64,000 bases of DNA from Arthrobacter sp. EpRS71 (GCF_001512285.1 NZ_LNUV01000006.1:256041-320040); one strand, 5' to 3'; numbered from the stretch's first letter, positions 8,681 to 15,814 are shown. Made by a program: numbers and translations. Notes: a model not told the origin generated them from the sequence alone.

Positions 8681-8753
8681 TGGAGAATGCGAGACTCGAA
8701 CTCGCAACAGACGGTTTGCAGGACCGTTGCTCTTCCAATTGAGCTAATTCCCC
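8681..8753 (-). tRNA. tRNA-Ala(TGC), phage-encoded
   Basis: Complete 73-nt cloverleaf. The acceptor stem is GGGGAAT/ATTCTCC with a G3-U70 wobble, the alanine identity element. The D stem is GCTC/GAGC, the anticodon stem ACGGT/ACCGT with loop CCTGCAA, and the T stem GCGAG/CTCGC with loop TTCGAGT. The discriminator is A and no CCA is encoded. The seven-base loop places TGC as anticodon. Position 33 is C rather than the near-invariant U, which is odd. A Cys(GCA) reading would need a broken anticodon stem. Confidence 0.82.
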
Positions 8754-8795
8754 TTGCTCCCTTGGTGCTCATGTACACTTCGGGACGCTATTTAG

Positions 8796-8969
8796 TTATG
8801 AAGTCTTGGTGGCGGTTTGCTGGACGTTTGCCCAGTATCCGCGGTTGTAGGAGGCGATGTTGCCGTCGGTTCCTACGATGTGAAGTCGTTCGGCTTCGTC
8901 GATGACCCATTTGGTGGCGTCTTCGTGGATGGTGACTTCGTCTTTGCCGTGCTGGACTGTGAGTGTCAT
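8796..8969 (-). CDS. Small hypothetical protein
   Basis: 57 residues from ATG 8969 with AGGAG 5 nt upstream. It begins MTLTVQHGKDEVTIHEDATK and has a beta-rich, ordered look with an acidic centre (VIDEAERLHIVGTDGN). It reads as a genuine small phage protein between the tRNA and an HNH-AP2 gene. No family is recognised. Confidence 0.6.
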   Translation of the reverse strand: MTLTVQHGKDEVTIHEDATKWVIDEAERLHIVGTDGNIASYNRGYWANVQQTATKTS

Positions 8970-9075
8970 GTTGGCTCCTGATGATTGGTGATGATGTGGG
9001 GTGCCGGCGTCTCTCGACATGCGGCGTTGCGCTTGACCCTGCGCGGGAGATAGGGCCTCCTGGGGGTTGGTTTAC

Positions 9076-9576
9076 CTATCTGGTCTTTGCGAGCCTGTCG
9101 GCGTCGTTGTGGGTGAAGAGTCGGTTGCGCAGCTCTATGGCTGCGGCTTCGGCTTCATCCATGGTGTGAAAGCTTCCGCCGTGCACTGATTTTCCGTTGT
9201 GCTTGACGGTCACGTACCACTTTTGGCGGGCGGTGTGCCATGAGACGCCTCGAACGCCGGACTTGCTGTTGGCATGGGCAGCCACCCGGTGTTCCATGTT
9301 CTGCTTTTGCTTGACCGCTCGTAGGTGAAGGGGCTTCACGCATGAGGGGTTGTGGCAGATGTGGTCGATCACGAGGCCCGGCGGGATTGATCCGACGTGG
9401 AGCTCGTAGGAAACCCTGTGGGCACCGACGTTCTTGCCGTTGATCTTCATCGATCCATGGCCGTGCGTGCCCTGCGTTCCGGTCCACGTCCAGCAGTCGC
9501 TGGAGCGATCTACTTTGTCCCAGAACCGCTGGATGGTCTTTGCGCCGTATGGCGAGGTGCGTGTAGTTTGTTCCAC
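9076..9576 (-). CDS. HNH endonuclease with AP2-type DNA-binding domain
   Basis: About 166 residues from GTG 9576, with AAGGAG 5 nt upstream. After RFWDKVDRSSDCWTWTG comes an HNH_3 core: HRVSYELHVGSIPPG, VIDHICHNPSCVKPLHL, then the Asn-containing KQKQNMEHR. The C-terminal ~55 residues form an AP2-like three-stranded domain (SGVRGVSWHTARQKWYV ... GGSFHTMDEAEAAAIE). This layout is typical of free-standing homing endonucleases carried by phages. A strong hairpin lies upstream. Confidence 0.85.
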   Translation of the reverse strand: MEQTTRTSPYGAKTIQRFWDKVDRSSDCWTWTGTQGTHGHGSMKINGKNVGAHRVSYELHVGSIPPGLVIDHICHNPSCVKPLHLRAVKQKQNMEHRVAAHANSKSGVRGVSWHTARQKWYVTVKHNGKSVHGGSFHTMDEAEAAAIELRNRLFTHNDADRLAKTR

Positions 9577-9646
9577 ATCGACTCCTTGAAAGTCGGTCAC
9601 GCTCCCGGATGTTGACGCATCGCGGGAGCTTTTGATTTGGGTATGC

Positions 9647-9687
9647 AAAAGCGCCTGCCGAGCATGGGGGTTTCGGCAGGCGCTTTT
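9647..9687. terminator. Strong hairpin, bidirectional terminator
   Basis: AAAAGCGCCTGCCG at 9647-9660 pairs perfectly with CGGCAGGCGCTTTT at 9674-9687, with a 13-nt loop. A-runs and T-runs flank both sides, so it can end transcription either way. It separates the leftward HNH-AP2 gene from the upstream operon. A second, shorter hairpin (GCTCCCG/CGGGAGC plus TTTT) lies at 9601-9633, and small palindromes fill 9690-9760. Confidence 0.75.
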
Positions 9688-9780
9688 GGGCATAAAAAAT
9701 GCGCCCAACACTTGGTGTTGAACGCTGGTTGGGTACGACGAGTACCCCTCAGTGAGTCACTTTAACACAACCTTGCGGTG

Positions 9781-10380
9781 TCATGCGCGGCTTTCTTCGC
9801 GGCGTGTTTCGTACCAAGCGTCCAAGACTTCGTGTGGGTGGTAGGTGGGCGTGGGTTTGGATTCGGCGGCCTTGATCTTGCCTCGGGATACCCAGTTTCG
9901 AATGTCCTTTCCGGTGAGGGTGATTTGAGCGTTGAGGCGTAGCCATGGCACGAGTTTGCGGGTCGGCATTGGTGGCGCGATGTCTTTGATGCGTTCCCGG
10001 TTCGCTGCATGGTTGACGGGCGGTTCCTCTGGGCCGCTGACGAGCAACTCAGCCTTGGTTACCCAGTCTTGGATGAGCCATGCGACTCCGGCCGCGTGCG
10101 GGTCATGCGCGTAAGCCTCGGCACTTCGTCCGACGCCTTTGAGGTTCTCTTGCAGCTGGAGGGCATCAAGGTTGATGGGCGCTGCGCTTCCGGGTTTCCC
10201 GCCAGCGTTCCATCCTGCGTTGGCGGGCCTGACTTGGTCACGTTTGGCGATGGTGATGCCGAGCGCCTGGATGAGCACTGGGACTTTGTCCAGCCATGCT
10301 TGCAGGTCTCGGATGCACTGCTTGCAGAGGTACTTTTCGCTGTGGTTCGGGCAGTCCTCTGTGGTGCATTCGTTGCTCAT
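9781..10380 (-). CDS. Phage protein with N-terminal zinc motif and C-terminal HTH-like region
   Basis: 199 residues from ATG 10380, overlapping the previous stop by 4 bp. The N-terminus carries a Cys/His cluster (ECTTEDCPNHSEKYLCKQC), probably zinc binding. The C-terminal ~60 residues (LNAQITLTGKDIRNWVSRG, then YHPHEVLDAWYETRR) look like a MerR/excisionase-type winged helix that would read DNA. A transcriptional or DNA-handling role is likely, but the partner and target are unknown. Confidence 0.7.
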   Translation of the reverse strand: MSNECTTEDCPNHSEKYLCKQCIRDLQAWLDKVPVLIQALGITIAKRDQVRPANAGWNAGGKPGSAAPINLDALQLQENLKGVGRSAEAYAHDPHAAGVAWLIQDWVTKAELLVSGPEEPPVNHAANRERIKDIAPPMPTRKLVPWLRLNAQITLTGKDIRNWVSRGKIKAAESKPTPTYHPHEVLDAWYETRREESRA

Positions 10381-10598
10381 GTGGCCTCCGGTTCTTCGCG
10401 GACTTCGTATGCTTCGGTGGCGAGTACGAGGGTTCGGTCGTCGCCGTCGTTGTTCCAGAAGCCGACTCTGCGGCCGTGGTAGAAGTACACGTCGTTGGCT
10501 TGGATGGTTCGTTCGTCTGCGTGTTTGCTTTCTTTGAAGTGGAAGGTCCGAACCTTTTCGGGTTGATCGGGTTCTGGGTCCTTTCCGTGGAAGGTCAT
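10377..10598 (-). CDS. Small hypothetical protein
   Basis: 73 residues from ATG 10598, preceded by AAAGGAGG 6 nt upstream, and overlapping the next gene by 4 bp. It begins MTFHGKDPEPDQPEKVRTFH and contains NDVYFYHGRRVGFWNNDGDD, an ordered beta-like stretch. The same frame is open upstream to 10796, but the strong internal ribosome binding site favours this start. Function unknown. Confidence 0.65.
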   Translation of the reverse strand: MTFHGKDPEPDQPEKVRTFHFKESKHADERTIQANDVYFYHGRRVGFWNNDGDDRTLVLATEAYEVREEPEAT

Positions 10599-10796
10599 GG
10601 TTTGCCTCCTTTGTGGATGAGTGGCTTGCCTGATGGGTTGAGGCGGAGGGACAGGATGAGCATGAATGCTTGACCTCCCTCCGCGCCTCGGCCAGAGAAT
10701 GGTGTCGCCGGCGTATATCCGTTCGAGTGCTTCTTCCTGCCATGGGGTGAGCTCGATCCCCAGCTTCGCTGCAAGCTCCCGAAGGTTTCTGCTCAC
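10595..10796 (-). CDS. Small protein with an apparent +1 frameshift
   Basis: From ATG 10796 the frame reads MSRNLRELAAKLGIELTPWQ and then GDTILWPRRGG, resembling the start of terminase or helicase ATPases. At the purine run near 10685-10690 the protein-like frame moves by +1 into GQAFMLILSLRLNPSGKPL, ending at 10595 in a stop that overlaps the next ATG. Without the shift, translation would run on in frame into the next gene. The second part could also be a separate 22-residue ORF from ATG 10663, which has GGAGGT 9 nt upstream. Sequencing error, decay or programmed shifting are all possible. Confidence 0.45.
10596..10621. repeat. 26-bp direct repeat carrying a ribosome binding site (copy 1)
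   Basis: Exactly the same 26 bp occur at 10596-10621 and 11308-11333. Each contains the end of one gene, the Shine-Dalgarno AAAGGAGG and the ATG of the next. The two upstream proteins therefore share the C-terminus LIHKGGKP. The repeat implies duplication of a gene-junction cassette. Confidence 0.9.
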
Positions 10797-11011
10797 GTGT
10801 TGCCTCCTATGACTTCGGTGGGTGCGGGCATGCCGGTTTGTTCGGCGTAGACGTGCATGAGGCCGAGTGCTGCGGCTTTGAGGTGCAGGTGGGCTTCTGG
10901 TGTGAGTTTGGTTTCGAGGTCACGGACGAGTTCGACGGCGGATCGCATAGCCCGGAAGGTCTCAGCAATGTCGGGGTCTTGTTTGGCGGGGTGGCCGCCG
11001 GGTTTGCGCAT
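10793..11011 (-). CDS. Small hypothetical helical protein
   Basis: 72 residues from ATG 11011, which overlaps the preceding TGA. It begins MRKPGGHPAKQDPDIAETFR and continues as a mostly helical protein (AMRSAVELVRDLETKLTPEA). It overlaps the following start by 4 bp, so it belongs to the same translationally coupled chain. No recognised family. Confidence 0.6.
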   Translation of the reverse strand: MRKPGGHPAKQDPDIAETFRAMRSAVELVRDLETKLTPEAHLHLKAAALGLMHVYAEQTGMPAPTEVIGGNT

Positions 11012-11310
11012 CAGTACCAGTCCGTTCCTTGCGCGCCGGCTAACCGCTCCCGTGTCGGGAGGTAGAAGTGTTCGGTGTCGAGGCCGCCGTCGTAGTCCTT
11101 GTGGGCGAACCCTTCGAACTCGATGGTCAGCCATATGGTTCTGCTGTCAGTGTCGCGGCCGACCCAGAACTCGCACCCTGCTTTCAGAAGCGCGTATGCC
11201 TCGCCTAGTTGGCGTTGGGCGGATGCCGAGTCGCGGTTTGACCAATGCTGTTGCGGGACGAAGGATGCCTCGCAGATGGCCAGCAGTTCGTCCCTTGTGT
11301 ACTGGTTCAT
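11011..11310 (-). CDS. Hypothetical phage protein
   Basis: 99 residues, starting MNQYTRDELLAICEASFVPQ, with a good ribosome binding site inside the second copy of the 26-bp repeat. Helical N-terminal half, beta-like C-terminal half (CEFWVGRDTDSRTIWLTIEF). No catalytic motif stands out. It overlaps its neighbours at both ends, supporting the frame. Confidence 0.65.
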   Translation of the reverse strand: MNQYTRDELLAICEASFVPQQHWSNRDSASAQRQLGEAYALLKAGCEFWVGRDTDSRTIWLTIEFEGFAHKDYDGGLDTEHFYLPTRERLAGAQGTDWY

Positions 11311-11669
11311 GGTTTGCCTCCTTTGTGGATGAGTTGGCGCCTTTTGAGTGGCTTCGGTGGCCGGGGCCCGAAGAACAAACGGTCGAACGCTTTTCGTTGG
11401 CGTTTTTCGCGGCGCGTTTTGGGCGGGATGAATTTCACGGGCATGGTGAGGCTGCGGGCGGCTGGGATGGTGATGATTTCAGCGCCCCACTCGGTGTCTG
11501 TGGTTGTGAAGGACACTGATTCGATGATGTTCGGGCCGAGGATGGTTCCGTTGTCGAACATTGCGATGATCTGCTTGCCGACGATGATCTCTGGGCGGCC
11601 GGTGTTGTTGACGACTTTGGCGATGCCTGGCGCAATGTAACCGCCTGCGCTGAACTGTTTCTCAGCCAT
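11307..11669 (-). CDS. Hypothetical phage protein
   Basis: 120 residues from ATG 11669, overlapping the end of the exoribonuclease gene. It reads MAEKQFSAGGYIAPGIAKVV, with a beta-rich middle and a very basic C-terminus (PPKTRREKRQRKAFDRL) that could contact nucleic acid. The C-terminal LIHKGGKP derives from the 26-bp repeat shared with the 10.6-kb junction. Function unknown. Confidence 0.62.
   Translation of the reverse strand: MAEKQFSAGGYIAPGIAKVVNNTGRPEIIVGKQIIAMFDNGTILGPNIIESVSFTTTDTEWGAEIITIPAARSLTMPVKFIPPKTRREKRQRKAFDRLFFGPRPPKPLKRRQLIHKGGKP
11308..11333. repeat. 26-bp direct repeat carrying a ribosome binding site (copy 2)
   Basis: Second exact copy of the 26-bp junction repeat, 712 bp from the first. 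It supplies the stop of the 11307-11669 gene, the Shine-Dalgarno and the start codon of the 11011-11310 gene. Confidence 0.9.
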
Positions 11670-12210
11670 TTCGCAGCTCAACTCCTTGGATGGCGCGGAT
11701 CGGCACGACGCCGATGTGTTCACGGGCGACTAGCTCGAGGACGATGTGGTCGTGCATTCGCTTGACGTGCCGGGCGTCGGCCAGCGCATGGTGCTCGGTG
11801 CCGCTCTGTTTGGGCAGTTTGTCGATGCCGGTGAAGTCCACGAGTGAGCGGACGTCGTTCGTGTACATGGGGATGCCCTTTGGGAGGTCCATCATGGTTC
11901 CGAACAGTTGGGCCAGCGCGACGTGGTCATAGGCTCCATACCAAGCCCATAGCTGGGCGCTGTCATCACCCGCGAAGAAAGCCGCGACCTCATCCCGGAT
12001 CTGCCATTTCATCTTCCATTCAGGGGATGACGGCTCGGGCAGGTGGGGGACGACGTTCTCCGACAGCCATGGGTGTTGGTTGATGATTCGCCATTGGGCG
12101 TTGGCGTTGATGGCGTAGTACTCGCGGCCGTCCTCCGCGATGATGCCGATGCTGATCAGGTCGATCGTGTGGCCGTTCTCGTGGAACTCGGTGTCGTAGA
12201 AGTACTTCAT
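11662..12210 (-). CDS. 3'-5' exoribonuclease, DEDD superfamily
   Basis: 182 residues from ATG 12210. It begins MKYFYDTEFHENGHTIDLIS; DTEF supplies the first DEDD acidic pair. The middle YGAYDHVALAQLF supplies the next Asp, and the C-terminal HHALADARHVKRMHDH carries the DEDDh-type His and last Asp. This matches the Rv2179c-like exoribonuclease family common in actinobacteria and their phages. Likely roles are trimming RNA or degrading primer or host transcripts during replication. Confidence 0.8.
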   Translation of the reverse strand: MKYFYDTEFHENGHTIDLISIGIIAEDGREYYAINANAQWRIINQHPWLSENVVPHLPEPSSPEWKMKWQIRDEVAAFFAGDDSAQLWAWYGAYDHVALAQLFGTMMDLPKGIPMYTNDVRSLVDFTGIDKLPKQSGTEHHALADARHVKRMHDHIVLELVAREHIGVVPIRAIQGVELRNG

Positions 12211-12677
12211 GGTCGGCGGCCTTTCACGAGGGGAGGGAGGAAGCCGAGCTTTCGGCATTCGGTGATTGTCAGTTGTCGGCGGCATCCACTGCACTCCCAG
12301 ATCGGCTGCTCCGAGTTACTTGCGACGCCCCGGTACTCCCGGCATTCATGCTCGGCCACGTAGTTCAGGATGATCGTTCCGTTTGCCAGCCTCGCCCTGT
12401 ACTCGATCCGGTCTTTCGCGGGAACCTTGTAGCGCTTGTTCGGCTTGCCAACGCAGTAGAGACGCCGGGTCTGGCCATCCGGGAAACTGACTGCGAAGAG
12501 CTCTGCCATCAGTCGAATGTCCCTGAACTCGGGGTGGTAGTAATTCAGGGTTTCGATGCTCACAGTGATGTGCGCACCGCTCCACCTCACGTCCGTGCCA
12601 CTTTGCAGGGATCCGCTCTCGACAGCTTTGGTGATGATCTGCATGGCGTCGTAGGTGCTAGGCCTTGGGCTGCTCAT
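12207..12677 (-). CDS. Hypothetical protein with C-terminal zinc ribbon
   Basis: 156 residues, overlapping both neighbours by 4 bp. The N-terminal two thirds is mixed alpha/beta (VRWSGAHITVSIETLNYYHP). Near the C-terminus WECSGCRRQLTITECRKLG gives a CxxC plus Cys cluster, likely a zinc knuckle. It lies between the RusA and exoribonuclease genes, so a DNA or RNA metabolism role is plausible but unproven. Confidence 0.62.
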   Translation of the reverse strand: MSSPRPSTYDAMQIITKAVESGSLQSGTDVRWSGAHITVSIETLNYYHPEFRDIRLMAELFAVSFPDGQTRRLYCVGKPNKRYKVPAKDRIEYRARLANGTIILNYVAEHECREYRGVASNSEQPIWECSGCRRQLTITECRKLGFLPPLVKGRRP

Positions 12678-13099
12678 GGCGTCTCCTTTGGGTTATGGGC
12701 GGGCGTGATGGTGATCATGACGCCAGGGGCGCCGTGGTAGGTCTTGGTGGCGGTGATTGAGATGATTCGGGCGTCGTCGGTGATGACACCCTTGACGGTG
12801 GCTTTTGTCTTGCGGTTCTTGGTGGTGGAGAGCGAGTCGAGGACTGCGCGGATGAGCTTGTCCAAGTCCGGTTTGACAGCGGGCGCCCACCACCGCGGGC
12901 GCTGCGGTGGGGCGATTTGGAAGACGAGGTTGATGGCTATGGGCCCGTCGATCGGCTCCCCACTGTGGCGGGCGAGGGTTGCTGCCCGGATGTCTGTGCG
13001 CCACTTCTTGAGTGGCGCCTTCACCCCGACGATGCGGCCGCGGTAGACGTCCACGGATCCTTGCGGGATTGCTTTGCCCGGGACGAACGTGTGTATCAT
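12674..13099 (-). CDS. rusA: RusA-family Holliday junction resolvase
   Basis: 141 residues from ATG 13099, overlapping the previous stop as ATGA. It begins MIHTFVPGKAIPQGSVDVYR and carries the RusA signature around AVKPDLDKLIRAVLDSLS, where the conserved Asp residues (PDLDKL, VLD) bind metal, then GVITDDARI. RusA cleaves four-way junctions symmetrically and resolves recombination intermediates before packaging. Length and motifs fit the family well. Confidence 0.88.
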   Translation of the reverse strand: MIHTFVPGKAIPQGSVDVYRGRIVGVKAPLKKWRTDIRAATLARHSGEPIDGPIAINLVFQIAPPQRPRWWAPAVKPDLDKLIRAVLDSLSTTKNRKTKATVKGVITDDARIISITATKTYHGAPGVMITITPAHNPKETP

Positions 13100-13404
13100 C
13101 GCCCGCCCCATTTCCGGCGGTCGCGTCGAAGGCTGGGATCGTGCGGGATGTTGGGCGGGGTGGCCAGTACATCAGCGAGTGGTTTGAAGGCGGATGCGAC
13201 CGTGTTCACGAAGGTGTTGGCCATTTCGGTGAGCGACTCCGCGAAGATTCCGAGAGCGTCAGCCATTGGCTTCGTAGCATGCTCCATGGTTCCCTCGTGA
13301 TGCTGCCCGTACTCCAATGCTCGAAATTGGTCATGCGCTTGCGCTTGTACGTCGCAGGGCCTGCATTCGTATACCCAGCGCGCTTTGCCTTCTTTGCGGA
13401 TCAT
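13096..13404 (-). CDS. Hypothetical protein
   Basis: 102 residues from ATG 13404, which overlaps the stop of the frame before it. The N-terminus MIRKEGKARWVYECRPCDVQ has a CxxC motif. The rest is helical (ALGIFAESLTEMANTFVNTV) and ends in a basic tail. The ATGA junctions at both ends support this start rather than the longer in-frame extension to 13929. Confidence 0.65.
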   Translation of the reverse strand: MIRKEGKARWVYECRPCDVQAQAHDQFRALEYGQHHEGTMEHATKPMADALGIFAESLTEMANTFVNTVASAFKPLADVLATPPNIPHDPSLRRDRRKWGGR

Positions 13405-13755
13405 GGCTTCTCCGTTGGTTCGAGGTCGGATGTGTGGAAGTTGGCGTAATTGGGGCCGAGGTGGACCCATACGGTCCCGCCGAGGACGTTGGAGGCGATC
13501 TTGCCCACGCGTCCGGCATACCGGCCGTCTCGCATTGGGGTCGGAAAGCACGCGTACTGGCTCGCGCTTGGGGAACGGTTCCTTCTCGGCGAGGATGAGT
13601 TCGTAGGGCGCGAACCATACGGGAACGATTTCGAGGCCGGATAGTCCAAATGGGAGTTGCTGGCCTGCCATGACTTCTTGGATGGTCGCTACCTGGTCGA
13701 AGTATTTGGAGGTCTGGTTGGTGACGCGGACCGTGTCACCGGTGCGGAATTTCAT
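13401..13755 (-). CDS. Hypothetical protein, apparent +1 frameshift
   Basis: ATG 13755, five bases after the previous stop, opens MKFRTGDTVRVTNQTSKYFD, an SH3/KOW-like beta barrel start. At about 13540 the protein-like sequence jumps +1 into MRDGRYAGRVGKIASNV and GTVWVHLGPNYANF, ending at 13401 with an ATGA link. In the first frame this stretch becomes Arg/Pro-rich and unlike a protein. The switch point is GAC CCC A ATG, where a CCC-A slip would give +1. It may be one gene with an indel, a programmed shift, or two ORFs. Confidence 0.55.
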
Positions 13756-13759
13756 TGCG

Positions 13760-14008
13760 TTACTGCCCGTCACGCTGGGAGGTGAGGTTTGAGCTTCGGT
13801 GCGTTGCTGGCCTGCTTGGGCTGCCATCCCATGTTGCGGTGAGGGTGACGTATCCGGGGTCGCGCTGGTCGCCTTGGTGTTCCTTGATGCTGATGCTGGC
13901 TTCGGGCGGGACGGATCCGGCGAAGTCACGGAGTGCGCCGGCGGTAAGGCTGCCAGGCACGTTCATGGAGGCAGTTGAGGTGATGCGATGTGAGCTGTAT
14001 GCGGTCAT
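13760..14008 (-). CDS. Small hypothetical protein
   Basis: 82 residues from ATG 14008 with AAGGAGAA upstream and a stem-loop ahead of it. It starts MTAYSSHRITSTASMNVPGS and contains a beta-type segment PGYVTLTATWDGSP. The C-terminus is Ser/Arg/Thr-rich. No family is recognised. Confidence 0.6.
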   Translation of the reverse strand: MTAYSSHRITSTASMNVPGSLTAGALRDFAGSVPPEASISIKEHQGDQRDPGYVTLTATWDGSPSRPATHRSSNLTSQRDGQ

Positions 14009-14029
14009 GATTGTTCTCCTTGAATGACT

Positions 14030-14055
14030 GAAGCCGCCCCGGTTGGGACGGCTTC
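14030..14055. repeat. Stem-loop ahead of a phage start codon
   Basis: GAAGCCG at 14030-14036 pairs with CGGCTTC at 14049-14055, 22 bp upstream of ATG 14008. It resembles the GAAGCCGCC stem-loop ahead of the next gene upstream and the hairpins ahead of dnaN, the RecE-like gene and the glutaredoxin gene. It may terminate, process or regulate transcripts. Confidence 0.65.
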
Positions 14056-14080
14056 GAGGTTTCGCGGGTTCGCGGTTTTG

Positions 14081-14446
14081 TTAGTCGAAGAGGACGCCGC
14101 GGAAGTTGCCGCGGCCCGGGCCGTCCATATGTCCGAGCATCCATGTGTAGTCGCCGCCTGGGGCTTGTACGTTCTTGCGGAACCATCCAGTGGAGTGGTT
14201 TTGAGGCTCTAGGCGGCGTGCGAAGAACTCGGCGGCTTCCGTAACCATGGCGGCGCGGTCTTCGTCGGTGAGCGTTGAGTCCTTCACGCCGTCCCGAGAT
14301 GCGCCATCGATGATCTCTTCCCAGCGCCAGTTGTCCTCGTAGTTGGATTCCACGATGATCCGGATCGCTTCGGTAGGGTCCGTGGTTCCGCGGACAAGGA
14401 CTTCGCCCTCGGTCATGTGATAGATCGCCGTTTTGCTTGTGCTCAT
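14081..14446 (-). CDS. Hypothetical phage protein
   Basis: 121 residues starting MSTSKTAIYHMTEGEVLVRG, with AGGAGAAAA upstream. The centre is helical and acidic (TDEDRAAMVTEAAEFFARRL); the end is Gly/aromatic-rich (PGGDYTWMLGHMDGPG). It overlaps the preceding gene by 4 bp. No recognised family. Confidence 0.62.
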   Translation of the reverse strand: MSTSKTAIYHMTEGEVLVRGTTDPTEAIRIIVESNYEDNWRWEEIIDGASRDGVKDSTLTDEDRAAMVTEAAEFFARRLEPQNHSTGWFRKNVQAPGGDYTWMLGHMDGPGRGNFRGVLFD

Positions 14447-14760
14447 GGTTTTTCTCCTGAAACGTCAGAAGCCGCCTCGTGCGGGGCGGCTTCATGGGTG
14501 CTGGTTGGCGCTGGTGGCCATGGGTCTACGGATAACCCGAGGGCCTGTCTGAGTTCGAAAGTGGTGACGTGGCAGTAGAGCCTGCCGGGTCGGCTTTCGG
14601 CGTGGGCGATGAGGTCAGCGACGGGTGCCAGGAGTTCCGCGATGGCGGCTCGTGCTTGGAACCTTCGGGCAAGATCCGCATCGATGAGCTCCGGCGACGG
14701 GACGACGATCTGCATGGCCCCTGCGACACGGTCGATCATTTCCCCCGCTGGCCCGGTCAT
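14443..14760 (-). CDS. Hypothetical phage protein
   Basis: 105 residues starting MTGPAGEMIDRVAGAMQIVV. Helical middle (IDADLARRFQARAAIAELL), then VTTFELRQALGLSVDPWP. The Ala/Glu/His-rich C-terminus is encoded across a stem-loop at 14468-14493. Linked by 4-bp overlaps at both ends. Function unknown. Confidence 0.6.
   Translation of the reverse strand: MTGPAGEMIDRVAGAMQIVVPSPELIDADLARRFQARAAIAELLAPVADLIAHAESRPGRLYCHVTTFELRQALGLSVDPWPPAPTSTHEAAPHEAASDVSGEKP
14468..14493. repeat. Stem-loop ahead of a phage start codon
   Basis: GAAGCCGCC at 14468-14476 pairs with GGCGGCTTC at 14485-14493, 22 bp upstream of ATG 14446. It lies inside the 3' end of the preceding gene. Same arm sequence as the 14030-14055 element and same distance to the start codon. 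Confidence 0.65.
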
Positions 14761-15023
14761 CCTTCGTCCACCTTGCAGATCATGGCGCCTGAAAGGTCAA
14801 TGACCGGTTTGCGGTAGGGGTTGTCGGCTTTGAGCTTGGATGCTGATGCAGCGCCGATGCTCCATCGGCTGTCGGCTTCGTTGACAGCGGTGTCCCATCC
14901 GGTGGCCATGAGTTCACGGCGGCCTTCATCGAGCTTGTCCGTCATGCGTTTGAGCATCTGGGCGAGTTTGTTATTTGACGCTTTCAGGCGCTCGTTTTCG
15001 GCGCGCAGTTCTGCTTCGGTCAT
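14757..15023 (-). CDS. Small coiled-coil hypothetical protein
   Basis: 88 residues. MTEAELRAENERLKASNNKL begins a heptad-repeat coiled coil spanning roughly the first 40 residues. The remainder includes NEADSRWSIGAASASKLKAD. A dimeric accessory protein is likely. It lies in the early operon and overlaps the next gene by 4 bp. Confidence 0.62.
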   Translation of the reverse strand: MTEAELRAENERLKASNNKLAQMLKRMTDKLDEGRRELMATGWDTAVNEADSRWSIGAASASKLKADNPYRKPVIDLSGAMICKVDEG

Positions 15024-15039
15024 GGTTCTTCTCCTTGGG

Positions 15040-15447
15040 TTAGAACAGGGTGTCGCTGGTGGATCCTTCGGGGCCGTAATCGGTTTCGTCGAGGTCCCAG
15101 CGTTCGTCGGTTCTGGTGTCGGTTACGACGTCGTGTCCGCAGTGCCGGCATCTGGATGCGTAGATGTCCCGGACTGGGTATGCCTTGACCTCAACCTGGG
15201 CTTCGTATTTTCGGCCTGTGGGGGTGGTCCTCGTTTCCGTTGTGGTGTAGGTCGGTTCGTTTGGTGGCCGGATTCCCCATGCGATGAGGTTTTCGTCCAC
15301 TGCCCCGCATTTGTCGCAGGCTAGTTCGTGGGCTGGTACGTGGAGGGCGAGGCTGGAGCGGATGTCTTGCCATGCGTCCCATGTGACTGGTTCCCCGTCC
15401 CAGAACGGCGGTAGGTCGTGTCGGCTATGGACTAGCCGCAGCGTCAT
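15040..15447 (-). CDS. Zinc-ribbon hypothetical protein
   Basis: 135 residues beginning MTLRLVHSRHDLPPFWDGEP. Two CxxC pairs, ACDKCGAVD and SRCRHCGHDV, would build a zinc ribbon around a beta-rich centre (TPTGRKYEAQVEVKAYPV). Such proteins often bind nucleic acid or polymerase. It overlaps the upstream gene by 23 bp in another frame. No specific function can be given. Confidence 0.65.
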   Translation of the reverse strand: MTLRLVHSRHDLPPFWDGEPVTWDAWQDIRSSLALHVPAHELACDKCGAVDENLIAWGIRPPNEPTYTTTETRTTPTGRKYEAQVEVKAYPVRDIYASRCRHCGHDVVTDTRTDERWDLDETDYGPEGSTSDTLF

Positions 15448-15814
15448 GGTCTTCCTCGCTTTCTGGTTCGTAGTGTCTGCCGATAAGGTCCCGTGGCCGG
15501 ATGCCTGCCTTGACGTCGGCCCAGCAGGATGCGCAGTTGTGTGCGTCTTTGCCGATGTGGTCTTCGCAGGGCGGTGGTTTCGGCAAGGAGGCTCGGACTG
15601 TTTCGGGCCAGAACCTGTGGTCAGTGAAGATGCCCCCGGGAGTATCGACTTTGGGGTCGCGTGCTGCGTTTACTGCGGCCAACGCGAGGTCCCGGAATGT
15701 GCCCGGGTGTTGAGCGTTGCGTTCAAGGACTTTCATCATGGATGGGACGCTCCACTTAGGCCTGAGCTCATGGAGTATGTTTGCCAGCGCCGTGGCCTGG
15801 CTATGGGTGATCAA
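15425..15814 (-). CDS. Hypothetical phage protein
   Basis: 129 residues starting MITHSQATALANILHELRPK. The helical N-terminal half (VPSMMKVLERNAQHPGTFRD) resembles the phage 'replisome accessory' style, and a Cys pair occurs in AHNCASCWADVKAGIRPRDL, with another Cys earlier (PPPCEDH). It is the first gene downstream of the candidate origin. Function unknown. Confidence 0.62.
   Translation of the reverse strand: MITHSQATALANILHELRPKWSVPSMMKVLERNAQHPGTFRDLALAAVNAARDPKVDTPGGIFTDHRFWPETVRASLPKPPPCEDHIGKDAHNCASCWADVKAGIRPRDLIGRHYEPESEEDHDAAASP

Noticed and set aside
8681..8753. Reading the tRNA as Cys(GCA)
   Set aside because: Needs a mispaired anticodon stem; the five-pair stem and G3-U70 favour Ala(TGC).
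13096..13929. Single 277-residue protein spanning several small phage genes
   Set aside because: Middle part is Arg/Pro-rich nonsense in this frame, while ATGA-coupled starts at 13404 and 13755 give better proteins.
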